Below, one piece after another: positions 12,601 to 24,595 of a stretch of 64,000 nt of DNA (position 1 is its first letter; each line of letters starts with the position of its first letter). Below the pieces are notes generated by a model. It saw only the letters and a program-made list of their open reading frames with translations. It did not search any database and was not told the DNA's origin. Location of the stretch: assembly GCA_018350325.1 (NCBI GenBank), contig JAEVLN010000010.1, positions 124,001 to 188,000 on the forward strand, given 5' to 3'. The stretch is from Globodera rostochiensis (Eukaryota; Nematoda; Chromadorea; Rhabditida; Heteroderidae). Position numbers and translations under genes: made by a program.

Positions 12601-13416
12601 CGGTCTATTTACGGACACATTTTTGACTTAATTTGCTGACTAAAATTTGCAACAAAAAAAAAAAATTTGCGATTTCTGCCAATAACTTTGTTCAGGATGT
12701 TCCCTGTGATGTTGTGCAATCATTGTTGGATTTATACTGTGGTTTTACAACCGACAAAATTGACACAGACATTGTGTATAATCGGAATTGGTTTAAAAAG
12801 GCCAGAAGTACAGTTGAGGAGCTTTTGACATTTTGGGATTCGTTTCCGATCAAAATGCGCTTAATAACGGTATGAATTTAAAATTAATTAGAAAATATCA
12901 AATAAATTGAAAAAATAATAATTATTATTATAAAAATACAAAAATTTATTTTTATTTTAATAGACAAATTTTTAATAATTTATTTTTTGCTCAATTTGCA
13001 GAATGCCCTTCACATCAAATAAATTGAAAAAAATAATAATTATTATTGTAAAAATACAAAAATTTATTTTTATTTTAATAGACAAATTTTTAATAATTTA
13101 TTTTTTGCTCAATTTGCAGAATGCCCTTCACAGAGAGCCAACCAAACGTCTTTCGGCAAAAGGAATTGTCGAATATTTGAGCGAAAAATGCGAGTTGGCG
13201 GAATTCTCATCTCTCAAAGATGCGCGAGAAATTTCCATTTTTAATGAAATAAAAATGAAAAATTTGAAGGAATTATTTTCGGATGACCAAGAAGAGGCCG
13301 AATTATTGGCACTTTTGCATAAAGTGATCGACAAACAGCAACAATTGTTGCACGAACAAAAGAAAGGTGTTGAAAATTGTGACACAAAAAGCACAAATTT
13401 TTTTGATTTTGAATAA
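9664..13416 (+). CDS. Secreted protein kinase (signal peptide + kinase domain)
   Basis: Eight exons join in frame to a 512-residue protein: 9664-9772, 10105-10415, 10807-10979, 11700-11869, 11962-12188, 12239-12316, 12696-12869 and 13120-13416 (stop). The first ~21 residues (MQFILFPILALFLV...) are a good signal peptide. A very charged Lys/Glu-rich segment (about residues 60-120) precedes the kinase domain. Kinase marks in order: a glycine-loop remnant NGSYGQ, VVIKRA (ATP-binding lysine), MEKGGDDL hinge, HLDFKLDN catalytic loop, LIDFDG (DFD in place of DFG), SPEQ (for APE) and KTDIWAFG. All catalytic residues are present, so activity is plausible. A signal peptide on a Ser/Thr-type kinase suggests export, perhaps an effector or extracellular kinase; the substrate is unknown. 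The first donor could also be at 9843. A transposon sits in intron 3. Confidence 0.8.
11244..11637. mobile_element. hAT-like MITE, 394 bp, in kinase intron 3
   Basis: Terminal inverted repeats CAGGGAGCTCAA / TTGAGCTCCCTG are perfect, and both flanks carry the 8-bp sequence TTCAACAC (11236-11243 and 11638-11645). The length, layout and the CGGCGCCTATCGGCACCGCCGA-like inner palindrome match the element at 13577-13968. It has no coding capacity. Confidence 0.9.
12897..13131 (+). repeat. Tandem duplication of an intron 3' end with its splice acceptor
   Basis: Two ~117-bp copies (12897-13013 and 13014-13131), nearly identical, each run through an AT-rich tract to TTTGCAG and the first 12 bases of the last kinase exon. 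The first acceptor (after 13001) leads to a stop within seven codons; only the second (after 13119) continues the kinase frame. Confidence 0.9.
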
Positions 13417-15162
13417 GCGACGGCATTAAAGATGGAATTAAACAATGTTGCCTTTTTATTGTGCCTATTTTAATTGCATGTTCAGTCACTAGCACTAATA
13501 AACCTTTGAGGGGATATTATTATTGCATTTGCTAATCAAACCGAGCAAAAGCCTCTTTCCTTTCCGATTTCAGAAACAGGGATCTCAGATCACTTTCGAG
13601 GAAAAATGGCAAACGGTTTCTAAAAAATGGCATTATAGTGGCATCGAGGGGTCCAAAAAATGGCATTATAATGGCATCGAGGGGTCCAAAAAATGGCATT
13701 GTAATGGCAATTTTTCTTAACAAATTTCAAAAAGACATTTTTTTTTTGAAAATTCTGGAGGGGGTCGGCGGTGCCGATAGGCACCGCCGAGAAAATTTTG
13801 AATTTTTGGCTCTTATTTGTTAGATATTTGCAAGCAAAAACTTCAAATTGTCTATTTTCAGGAAATTTTCATTGTTCCCTCAAAAAATTTTCCCCAAAGT
13901 TCCAAGAAATGGCAAATGTTTCAAAATAATGGCATTTGCCATTAAAAGAGGGCAATCTGAGATCCCTGTTCAGAAATTAGTAGTACGCTACCTGTTTTTC
14001 TGTTTTTAGTCGTTCCGTAATTCCATGTACCGTATTCTGCAAGAAATACGGAATTGTGTCTATTTTAATTTCTGACAGTAACTACTAAACGAAGCAAATA
14101 GTAATTAAATATGGCATTGGGCTTTGGCGTTCTGTCATATGTAAAAAAGAAGTTACAATGGAAATCGCGAGTTGGGCCACACATCGAACATGGGCGATTT
14201 TTTTTTGACGTTCAGAGAGATATCTTCCTGATTTTTTGCACAGAGTTTGGCAACTACTAAATTGTCTACTAACTTTTTTGGGGTTTTTTAGGCACTAAAA
14301 AATCCCAGCCCTATTTATGACTAACCGAAAAAATAGCCGCCGGGTTCAAGCCATTTTTTTCGCGCACTCTATGTATGTATCCCAAAAGCTTTAATTTCAC
14401 AATCACTGTGACTTACAAATTAGGCCCTGGCCTTGGAATGTTTACAGAATTGTGTGGCGCTCAAGCGTCCGCACTCGGTCGTCCAGTGGGAAGAAGAAGA
14501 AACTCTGTGCACACAAACAAACATCCCCCGTCAATCGATGTGTGCTTTATGTGCACCACAACTAATATTTCCATCCATCCATCCAGGCCAACCAACCAAC
14601 CACACTAATATTCCGTCTCTCCTCCGTCTTCACGGTTGGGGTGGGAGGGGGGAGGCAATCAAGTCCAGCAGCAGAGGCTTTGCCCCCATCATATTCAATA
14701 AAATGTGCACCCTTTTGGAATACAAAGGGCGCCTTCACGTCGTTTTAGTTTTTCTTTCACATAAACGTCGATCATTTCTTCCCTATTCGATTATGCTGTA
14801 CATATTATTGTTATTTAATTGAAAGGTTTGCTCCGAGGCCAACCATTCTTTAAATTTTTTGCTCCGGTTTTCTGCTGAGCTGACAAATAATGGCTTTTTG
14901 CGGAATTTTCCTTTTTTATTAGTTTTTATTGCATTTTTTGGCATTTGATTAGCAATGTGTGTTTTCATGATCGAGAAAAGCGGTCCAGCCTAAGTTATGA
15001 TCTGTCCCACCCACTGGACGCATTGATGTCGCTGAATGTCTTAGGATATTGTAGAATTCTTTTTTAGATAGAATTTGGCATATATTTTTGTTCAAAGCTA
15101 TATGTCTTTCTAAATTGAGCGTACACAAATTCAATTTTAAATCTGAAACTTTCAACTCCTCA
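13417..15162. other. Intergenic spacer, kinase gene to Argonaute gene
   Basis: Apart from the MITE at 13577-13968, nothing coding was recognised. Short open frames around 14375-14822 overlap in two phases and have no family resemblance. The 5' end of the Argonaute gene lies at the right edge; no clear promoter motif is visible. Confidence 0.5.
13577..13968. mobile_element. hAT-like MITE, 392 bp
   Basis: Perfect terminal inverted repeats CAGGGATCTCAGAT / ATCTGAGATCCCTG are flanked on both sides by TTCAGAAA (13569-13576, 13969-13976), an 8-bp target duplication. Inside are three 33-bp tandem units built on GGCATCGAGGGGTCC and a CGGCGGTGCCGATAGGCACC palindrome. It is related to 11244-11637 and 5340-5555. 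Confidence 0.9.
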
Positions 15163-18100
15163 ATGAGTGGCTACGGTGGTCCTAGACGCGGTGTTGGAGG
15201 AGGCCGTGGCGGCGGTGGACGAGGAGGAGAAGGAGGGGGAGGAGGTCGCGGCTATGGAGGCGGTAAAATTGACTGAAAACAAAAATTAGAAAAATTCGCA
15301 ATGAAATTCCAATATAAATTTTTGCTCTGCCAAGGTGGTGGCAGAGGTGGTGGTGGCTATCGCGGCTATGGCGGTGGTAGGGCTGACCGAAAATGAAATT
15401 TATTATAAAAAAGAAAGAGTCAAAATCGCTCTCTACCTTAACAAGACTTTACGTTTTGTGGACTGATCTTACTTTTATCTTTGTCATGCCATCATAGGTG
15501 GTGGTGGAGGCGGTGGTCGTGGCGGCGGCGGTTATGCTCGGCGTGATGGTGGTGGTGGCGGCGGTGGGGCACCGCCTCGCCAAGGTTACCAGCAGCAGCA
15601 ACAGGACTCTCCGCGTCACCAGCAGCATGGCGGCGGTTACGGCGGGAGGCCCGAGTCGGAAATGTCGGGGCACAGCGGCGGCACCGGCCATTACCAACAG
15701 CAGCAGGCGCCGCCTTCCTCAGCGCCGCTGATGAGAGCGGAAAGAGGCGACATCAGCGAGGTTACTTTTGGTGGCATTTTTTTCAAAAAAATAATGAAAA
15801 TTTGTTAAATATTTGAGTTTGCGCCACCGCCCGCACCGCCGGCCACCCAAGTGCGAAAGCGACAGGGCGTTTGCTCTATTTGGACCATCAACGTAGCGAA
15901 CGGTGCGAAGGCGTACCTTTACGACGTGGACATTGAACGTCTGCCGAAGAAAAAGCGGAGCGGGGAATTGGACAAGGGCAAAAGCCTCGTGAAAGGGGCG
16001 GACGAGTGAGTTTGGCATTGGCACAACACAGATTGTGCTTTGAATAAGAATTCTGAAAATGAAACTCCCTCCCGCCCCACTTTAAGCGGTCAACGCGCGC
16101 TTCATCGTAATCTCTGCTTTGAGCTGATCACGGTATAATCCACAGTTGAGCATTAATGTGAGAAAAAAAAATTCTACCAAGATGGCGTACAAAAAGTCGC
16201 AAAACTTTGGAATGACCGGTTCGAATCAGTTGGTTTACGACAACAAGGCGTGCATGTTCACGTCATGTCCAATCAAGGATGTGCACATTGAGATCGAAAA
16301 TCGTGAAGTTAACGACTTTGTGAAGGTGATAGGAACGAGATTTTTAAAAATTATTTTTAAAAAAGTACTTAAAAAAGACTTACTGTGGCGAGGGGCCCGA
16401 TGTTCGCTTCAAGATTATCATCACGCGCAATCAGGCGTGCCCGGAGTTGTTGCTTAACGATTTTGAGCAGTACAAAAGTGGGGAGTCGGTGTTTCGCGAG
16501 AACCGTTTATTGCGAACGTTCTTCGAAATGGTAATTTTTTGTTTTGTTTTGTTTTCTTACAAAATGTGATTCATTGCATTTTAAGGCGCTGTCCCAATTC
16601 GCCTTAAACCGGTTTGATTTAAATGCCAATTTGTAAATAATCAAACAAAACATCCCATGACAGAGGAACGTATGTGAAAATCGGCGCGGGAAGATTGTTT
16701 GGTTAGTGAAAAAAAAAACTAATTTTTTTTTAAATTAAAAAATTCCTTTAAATTGTGAGATTTGTTAAGAGATAGACGAACCGCGTGATCCGAACTTGTT
16801 CCGCGAGAAGGTTGGCAATGGAATGATTTTGCGAGCCGGGTTGGCCAAGGGAGTCCGCGTGATTCGCAACGACGACAGAGTGCCAAAGGCGGCGGTGGTC
16901 TTGGACAGTGAGTTTTGGGGGTGGCCAAATGTCCCCCCCCCCCCAAATTTACTCCAATTTTTATTCAGCCAAAGTCGCGGCATTTTTTGAGTCGAAGAAT
17001 TTGATGGATACCGTGTTGGACATTTTGCCGCGCCGCAACGGGGGACGCCCGAGGATGCGCGACTTTGGCCCCGCTGACTGGGCACATGTCGAGGGCACTC
17101 TCCGCGACGTCCGAGTTGAGGTTGGACTAAAAAATCCAATTCTTCTGGATGGGTTTTTGGTTTTATTACATTTTTTGAATGATTTTCGGCTCAGTGTGCG
17201 TCTGGGATTTAAATTTTTCAAAAGGGTGAATTCGTGAATAGAATATTCGGGTATTCCTTAAAAACGCAGTTAAGTTTAAAACTTTCCTTCCTTGGTCTAC
17301 CAGATCAACTACAGTCGCACGCGCACCTTCGAGCTGGCCAAGCTGACGGATAAACCGTTGCGCGAACTGACCATCGATGTGGACGATGACGGTCGACCGC
17401 CCAAGCGAATGACCATTCCGGAGTTTTTCAAGTGGAAACATAACATCGAGCTGCAATATCCGGACATGCCGGGCGTTCAGCCAGTGAGTGTGAATGAAAC
17501 CCCAAATGGGACAAGAATTTGGAGGAGTAAAATTTACCGGAAAAAAACATACAAAAATAAAATCGCTTTTTCTTTAGAATTACCCTGTCCCCGCTGGCAA
17601 AAAGGTCGAAGTTTTTCCGTTTGAAGTGCTCGAAGTGATGGAGGACCAGGTGAAGAGCCTAAAAACAAATCAAAATTTCAACAAATTTCCATTTGAGCGA
17701 GTTCCTCGTGAGAAAACTGATCCGATGCTGATGGATCAGCTGCTCAAATACAACTCGATGAAGCCGGATGATCGCATGAAACGCATTTGTGACAGAGCTC
17801 GTGCGCTCGGATTGTTCAACGATCAGAACCCAGTGCTGCAAGCATTTGGCATAAGCGTTGATCAGAAGTCGAATCGGGTCAGTTAAATTGCAATAACAAT
17901 TATAATTAATACTATAGTAGTAGTAAATCAGTGATAACAAAAAAAAAACCTAAACACACAATTTGCAACAAACTATCTTAGATTATGATTGGAGTTCGTG
18001 CACTGCCCGAAGTTCGCTTCAATCGAAACAGAGTGTTACGTCCTGATCCACAAAAAGTGAGTACTTACTTGATCGTACATTTCATTCAAAATTGGCTTTA

Positions 18101-21100
18101 ATAGTTACGAGATGACTCCTTTCAGAACAATCTAATTAAATATTCAAAAATCGGGTGGTATATATAATAGAGCGGGGACGAATGCAGTTTCGCGCTTGTA
18201 GGATCCGTGGGCCCATTTTTTTAAAAAGTTCTGGACAGATGGTGCTTAAGTCCGTCCCGGTCCCCATATTTAACTCTTCTTTAAATCAGAGAATTTTTTT
18301 TAAATCTCTGTTTAGGGCGATTGGCGACGTGACGCAAGCAGAGCGGAGTATTTAAAGACGTCGGAGTTGGTCAACTGGCTTGTTTTGTGTGCCCGCAACA
18401 AAATGGACATTGTGCAACAGTTCACGGAGCGATTGACCCGAATGGGCAGCGAAAAAGGCATTCCGATAGCAGAGCCGGAAATTGTGCCATTTAACAGTCC
18501 GGATGTGAGTGACACGTTTACACTTATTCATTTATTATACCAATGTGCAATCATTGTTTGGGTTCTGCGCGATAAGCACTAAAAATTCCTTTTTAGAATT
18601 ACAGCAAATGATTTTTTGGGCAAAAATTGTGGTTAAAATAAGAGAGATAAATTCGAGTTTTGTACCAAGAATTCCGATCGCGAATGGATGACAATGTTCG
18701 AACGGTGCGCCAACCAGCGCATTCAGTTCATTATGTTGGTGGACGAAAAGCGACAGGATACGCACGGACTGCTCAAACTTTCGGAGGCAATTCACAAAGT
18801 GACCACGCAGCACGTGACGTTTGAGAAAGCGATGGTGAGTTTTGAGCACGCACAATCATTCTACAAAAGTTTGTAGCTGATCACCCGACCGATTTTTTCA
18901 AATTTGTTAATATGATCACATGCTTTCATCAAAAACACGATCATATAGATAGTAAGTACATTACTGTGTCTGCTTTATTTGGGTATTTTTGAGTTTGTCC
19001 CCCCCAATTGACAAAATTCAAGAAAATCCTCCCGTCCTAACCGGGTCTCTGTGTTGTGATTGGTGTTTAAACATTGTTCAATTCCACAAATTTAAGGATG
19101 TTGTGAGGAAAAACCAGCGTCAGACCTTGGAGAACATTCTGAACAAGTTGAACATGAAGAATTTTGGCCTCAATTACGTGCCGGTGATGGAACCGTCGGG
19201 AAGGCGATTTGTGCTTGAAAGTGGCAATGTGCTTGTGGTTGGTCAAGGCGTAGTTGAGAAACAGTAAATTCAAAGAAATCCCTTTCCAAAGATCGGATAC
19301 GACGTTGCTCATCCCGGTGAATTACAAATTCAATAAAAAATACTATTAAATTATTGTCAAAAATTCAAAACAGCTCCGATGTCTGCACAAACTCGGCGCC
19401 AGTTAGCCTCCGCAGGCGAGTCACAACTGAGTTCGCTGGAGCCTTCGTGTGTTGGGGTGCGTTAAATACTATTTTTAAAGTGGCAAATTTAAATATAGTA
19501 ATATTTAAATGATTTGCAGATTTGTGCCAACATGGCTACGGATCACAACAGTTTTGTTGGTGACTACTTTTTCCAAGGTAAGAGAGTTTTAATGGCATTT
19601 GAATCAATTATTGTAAATTCATTCACTCAGAATCCCGTCGTGAAGCTATCGATCAAGTTCAGGTCGGTCGATTCGGAGTTGTCAATGATCAGATCAGTCC
19701 ATTTAAAAAAAACAAATTTAGTTGGCCGACCGAATGAAATGGATCCTTCACAACTTGGACAAACATCGACCCGGCAAAAGTCGTCCGGAACACATTATCA
19801 TTATCCGCGACGGTCTTTCAGAGGGTCAATTTGCAATGGTTTGTTTTTGGTCGATGGGCTGGCTTGCTGGCAATTCTGAATGTGGCCCCTTTCAAGGCTT
19901 GCAAAGAGGAGCTGCGAGCACTGAAGGCGGGCTGCTATGAGTACGACCAACGATACACACCGAAGGTTGGTTGGTTGGTCGGTTGGTTGTTGCGCGATTT
20001 AGTGACACAATTTTTCTTTTTATTTAATTTTCTTGACAAATATCAATCCAAAAATTTTCGGCAATCAGTCAATGTTTCGTGGAATTGTTTGCTCCCTTTT
20101 CTTCAAAATCACTAGTAAAATTCGCAAATTGTGCAACGACGTCGCTCAACACTAAAAATAAAACCATTCATTCACGCGCAGTTTGTGATGATTGTGGGCA
20201 CCAAGCGCCACTACAAGAAGTTCTTTGCCGAAGATGAGCACGACGGGGGACGTTCGTTCGCGCAGAATTTGGTGCCCGGCTCAGTCATTCAGGAGAAAGT
20301 GTGCCGAGCGGACATCACCGAATTGTGAGGGAAATAAATGATTTAAAGAAAATAGTAAAAAAAATAAAATTTTATTTTTCATGTTTTAGTTTCCTCCAAC
20401 CTCACGCGCCCATCCAGGCAAATTTTGATTCATTTTCTAGCGGATTTGCTGAAGCAAAACACACAAAAAATGTTTTTTTATCGCTTCAGGGGACCGGAAA
20501 GCCGGTGGAGTATGCCGTTTTGGAGGACGAGATTGGCATGAGCATGGATGAGATGCAAGGCGTGATCATGGCATTGTCCTACTCCCATCAAGTGCGTTCA
20601 CTAATGGCTATATAATGCTTTTTATAACAACAAATAAAATTAGGGGGCTGCATATTTGTATAATTAGAACAACTCCCAAGCCTCAAAAGGCATCAAAATT
20701 GAACATTTTCAACGTCTCTCAGATTGTCAACGTGGCCGTCAGCATGCCGGAGCCGGTCTATCAGGCGCATGAGCTGGCAAAACGGGGAAACAACAATTTT
20801 AAGACGCTGAAGTAAAACACCACAATAATTTTTGCTCTTTTTTGAGAATTTTATTTAAAAATTTGAAGGCGTTTCAAACCGGAGCAAGTGCCAAAGCGGG
20901 ACAGACAAATTGCCGCGAAAGGCGGCAAGCGACAGACAATTTCCCTCGTTGACTACCAAGCGGTGACCAGCCTGGTAAGTTTGGGGGAAAATGGAGCACT
21001 TTCCCCGTTAAACAGACCCCCCCCCCCCCCCCTCTGATCTTTCTTCTATTCCATTTTCATTGTTTTAGAAATTTAGAAGAGAATTTTTTTTAGTCTTACC

Positions 21101-21307
21101 CAACAACAAATTGTTTTTGCTATTTATTTTCCTGTTTTTAAATGCCATTGAAATTGTTGGTTTTGCTTGGGGGAAGAAAATGACTTGACCCTTAGGGTGG
21201 TTGGTATTAATGCAAATTTGAAATTAACCGATTTTTTGCTCTATTTATTTCAGCTTTCTTATTGGGGCGATGGCACCAGCAAACTGTCGCATCGTTTTAC
21301 GGCTTAA
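15163..21307 (+). CDS. Argonaute with RGG-rich N-terminus and DEDH catalytic tetrad
   Basis: Twenty-nine exons close in frame to about 1,091 residues: 15163-15262, 15335-15376, 15498-15760, 15818-16005, 16087-16132, 16146-16325, 16378-16530, 16586-16611, 16664-16701, 16770-16907, 16969-17120, 17304-17483, 17578-17877, 17982-18056, 18316-18504, 18670-18834, 19097-19237, 19292-19316, 19374-19456, 19520-19577, 19631-19656, 19722-19838, 19897-19965, 20182-20324, 20390-20417, 20490-20591, 20723-20811, 20869-20974, 21254-21307. The N-terminus is packed with RGG/GGR and Gln runs. PAZ-like segments follow (about 390-500), then MID and PIWI. PIWI residues: Asp in IGYDVAHP, Glu in ESRREAI, Asp in RDGLSEGQF, His in YQAHELAKR. 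Argonautes bind small RNAs and silence transcripts; this set predicts slicer activity. RG-rich N-termini occur in nematode CSR-1, so a CSR-1-like role is possible but not proven. A poly(A) signal AATAAA lies near 21361. Exons 5, 6 and 21 are least sure. Confidence 0.88.
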
Positions 21308-22104
21308 GGAGATGGAAAAGAAAGAAAGACTTTTGGATAATTTGTATCCAACCACGACAATAAAATAAATACTCTTAATTGATTTGCAGACACTTAATGT
21401 GTTAAATTATTTGTGCTACCTATATACGTCTTAATTATGTAATTGTCCTTAACAAGTGACAAAGTTTTCACTCATTTGTGAAATTTCATTAAAGATAAAG
21501 AAGAGGTGCAAAAAATATTGGCGGAAAGTTTAAAAAACAAAAAGAAAATAAACTAAATTAGGGAGCGGATTTTTGGGCATTTAAAAGGTAAAATATAGGC
21601 AATAAAAATCTCAAAAATCCAAAATAGTCTTTAAAAATTCACCCAATTTCTTAGCCAGGTTACGCTTCAATTAAATAAAGATTCATAAATCCGAAATGTA
21701 CAATTTTCTGTTCTTGCTTCAAATCGGTTTCCGCCAGAACATTTTTACGGATTCGTCCGTTAGGCTTAGAGAGGAGACGAGTCGAAAGGATTACAATTTG
21801 TCCAATTTCGAGAACTACGCGTATTCCGAAATTTTTCCTAGCCCATGATGCTTGTCTGATCTGCTAAGAATCCTCCGATCATCATCATCCTGCTGATTGC
21901 TGGCTGCACAAGCTCCGACTGATCATTCTCTTTATACGCTTTCAATTCGGGGATTTAATAAATCGTTGTCAGCTGTTGCTGCTGCTGCTGTTTTCGATGA
22001 TTGCCGAAGCGATTGAGAGAAGGAGAGGCCAAATCGGTGCCGCCATAAATAAACAGAAGCCTTTCTTTCTTTCTTTCTCCTCTTCAAACGTCGTTTCCGT
22101 CCAA
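21308..22104. other. Intergenic spacer, Argonaute to CCDC102-like gene
   Basis: This AT-rich stretch contains the Argonaute polyadenylation region and, at its right end, a leader with an upstream in-frame ATG (21976). No other gene was recognised. Confidence 0.5.
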
Positions 22105-24060
22105 ATGGCAGAAGAAGAAGCAACAGCAACCACTGACGTGGTTCAACACCAGCAGCAGCAATGCAACAAACCGTTCTGTGCAGTTTATGCGGTCGAAAAT
22201 GGTCATCAGCAGAACAAATTTGCAACTCGTCGAAGGGGAGGAGGAGGAGGACGATCGGACAACATTCACTTTCAATATGATCAGAACAGCTATTTGAGTG
22301 TGAGTCGAACACGGCACATATTTGGAAGCGCCGGCGGAGATGAACGGTCAGCACATGATGGAGTTGGGGCAGAGGAAGAGCAGCAGGACAACGAAATGGA
22401 GGCAGCTACAGCGAGTTGGCACCAAACCAACCATGGTTGGTTGGTTGGTTGGTCAGCAAAGCCACCATATTGTTAAGAAACAAATTATGTTTCCCATAAG
22501 AGGGGGCTAAGAATGGTCAAGAAGTGTTATGAAGGGGGAAGAGGGTGCTTTACCGTGCTCGCCTTCCCACGGGGACACGATTCCCGGCAAAACCCGACAC
22601 GATTCCGGCAAAACCCGGCACGATTCTCGGCAAAACCCGGCACGGAACCCTAAACCCGGCAATAACGATTTACAGGGCAAAATGGCATTTCTGGGTTGTG
22701 TGCACTAGGGATGTTCGAGACTTAAAATTTACCGAGAAATGACCCCGAGACTCGAGACCGAGACTCTCGAACATCCCTAGTATGCACCCAGTCAAATTTA
22801 AGGGAATTCCAGATTTTTTGTTTTAAAACATGTTCGAAATAGTCGTCCTGGGGTCATTCGTGAATATTTTATATTCCATTTTGAAACCCAACGAACACAT
22901 TGCCAAAGGTGATGAACAGCAGCGAAGGCTCGAGAGTTTGTCGCCGTTCTTTGTACGGACGGGGCTGACGCATTGCCAACACACCGACTGGGACTTGCTT
23001 AGGGAAGTGCGAGTGCGGGAGCTAACCGAAGTCCGTTTAAAAACCCCCGTTAAAAATTATTCAAATAAGTATTCAAATAAGAATTCAACAAAATTGATGC
23101 AATGTTTCAGGATAAGCACAAAATTGGAAAATCTCCTAATTTGTTTTATTTACCCATTTAAAAAAGGTTCGTCAGCGCGTCACACTGATGGAAAATACGA
23201 TGAGATGGTAAATCCTAAGCACTTTTATTTTAATGATTAAGAGAAAATAGGCGATAAAACGAAAATATGTGAAAATCAAAAAACGCCAACTGTCAAAAGC
23301 ATCTGATTACAATCTATTAATTGTTAAAGGGTTATCGAGAATTCTGTTTTTGTTTTAAAATTCCCGGCCCAATCCCGAAAGTCCCCTAAAAATGGTCGGC
23401 CACTCAATTTGTTAAAAAAAAAAGAAGAGACCAAAGATTAATCCCGCGGGATTGAAGATTCTGGGCCGGGATGGATTAATCCCGCGGGATTGAAGATTCT
23501 CGGCCGGGATCCCGACCAAATCCCGATCAATCCCTTCAAAAAAAGTCTCGGTCGTTCCCGGTGTCGGGATCCCGAAATCAATCCCGCGGAATGCCAAGAA
23601 AATCTTGACGGGATGCCGATCTCGTCCGGTCTCTAATTTGAATGCCGAAGCAATTTCTGTTCTTTCAGGTGGCTCTCCGCAGCGGAACAATGGCGCGAAA
23701 AGTGGTTGAAGGTGAAAAATGAGCGAAGTCGGCTCAGAGAGGAAAATTTGCGGCTGCGAAAAGCGTTGTCGAATGCCAAGGCACGTCGCGTCGCTTTTTG
23801 TTGCAACAATTTTACGTTGAAATGTACAGGTCGAACTGCACGGCCTGAAGAGCAGCGACAGAAGCATTGTTGCCCAGTCGCCGAAAGGCATTTGTTGTGC
23901 TGAAACGCGTTGCCGTCCGTCGCCGCCGGCGACGACGACGAAAACTGTCGTCGTTGTCCCCCCAATGTGCGAGAAAATAGTGGACAAAGAGAACAACGAC
24001 TGCACTAGCAGCAGCAGCAACAGCTCGAAAAGGAGAAGAAGACGGTCGTCGTCGGTTTAA
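22105..24060 (+). CDS. Short CCDC102-like coiled-coil protein
   Basis: Five exons join in frame to about 278 residues: 22105-22435, 22909-23030, 23167-23207, 23669-23780 and 23830-24060 (stop). The last intron (23781-23829) begins with GC rather than GT. The central part matches the family signature of vertebrate CCDC102A/B: DWDLLREVRVRELTEV, then MENTMRWW, then WREKWLKVKNERSRLREE, followed by a heptad coiled coil. Vertebrate family members are about 500 residues and continue with long coiled coils; here the protein ends soon after in a Ser/Arg-rich basic tail. CCDC102 proteins are associated with centrosomal or myosin-like scaffolding; the role here is unknown. An upstream in-frame ATG at 21976 could add 43 residues. 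A 74-bp transposon lies in intron 1. Confidence 0.68.
22706..22779. mobile_element. Miniature hAT-like element, 74 bp
   Basis: The inverted ends TAGGGATGTTCGAGA / TCTCGAACATCCCTA are perfect, and the flanks GTGTGCAC (22698-22705) and GTATGCAC (22780-22787) match at 7 of 8 bases. The inside is only GA/CT-rich words of the kind seen at 39886-40322. It is in intron 1 of the CCDC102-like gene. Confidence 0.8.
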
Positions 24061-24595
24061 CAAAATTTTGGAAATCCTTGAACATTGTGCAAATTTGAAC
24101 GTTTCCATAGAATAAACAGCAATTTCTCTTTGTTCGTTGAATGGATGTACTGCTTGCCATCGATGGGCTTTTTAGTCCCACGCCAACAGCCCCTCAAGGG
24201 CCTCCGACATGCGCAAAACCACATCTTTAATGCGCTAAATTTTCTCATTTTCTTTTTGTATTCGATCAGCAGAGATGTTTCGGACGTTCTTTGGCCTCTC
24301 AATGGCTAAATCTCTGCGTCGAAGCACTTCTTTAGCCTCTCTGTTTAATTTAAGACGGGGATCTGCACAAAAAAAACCATGACCAATTCTAATTGCGAGT
24401 TTCAGAATATGCAATTTTCTTTTTATGAATATACAAAAAAATCGAAATGAAATTAACCAACTCAATTTACGTCAATGTGAATGAATTAGGTTATGTAATC
24501 CAATATTACGTTGCCAAGCAAAAAATAATGTCTTTGTTACAATGCCAAACATTCGGACACATTAGTCGCCATTTGAGCTTTTTCTTCGAACACTA
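24061..24595. other. Spacer between convergent CCDC102-like and asparagine synthetase genes
   Basis: This is the shared 3' region of two convergent genes. No coding exon or RNA gene was recognised. Confidence 0.5.

Noticed and set aside
14375..14822. Two overlapping open frames of 77 and 129 codons
   Set aside because: They overlap in different phases, lack recognisable domains and contain low-complexity Pro/Thr stretches.
23412..24108. Open frames of up to 202 codons antisense to the CCDC102-like exons
   Set aside because: They are shadows of the plus-strand coding exons and of a CCGGGAT repeat.
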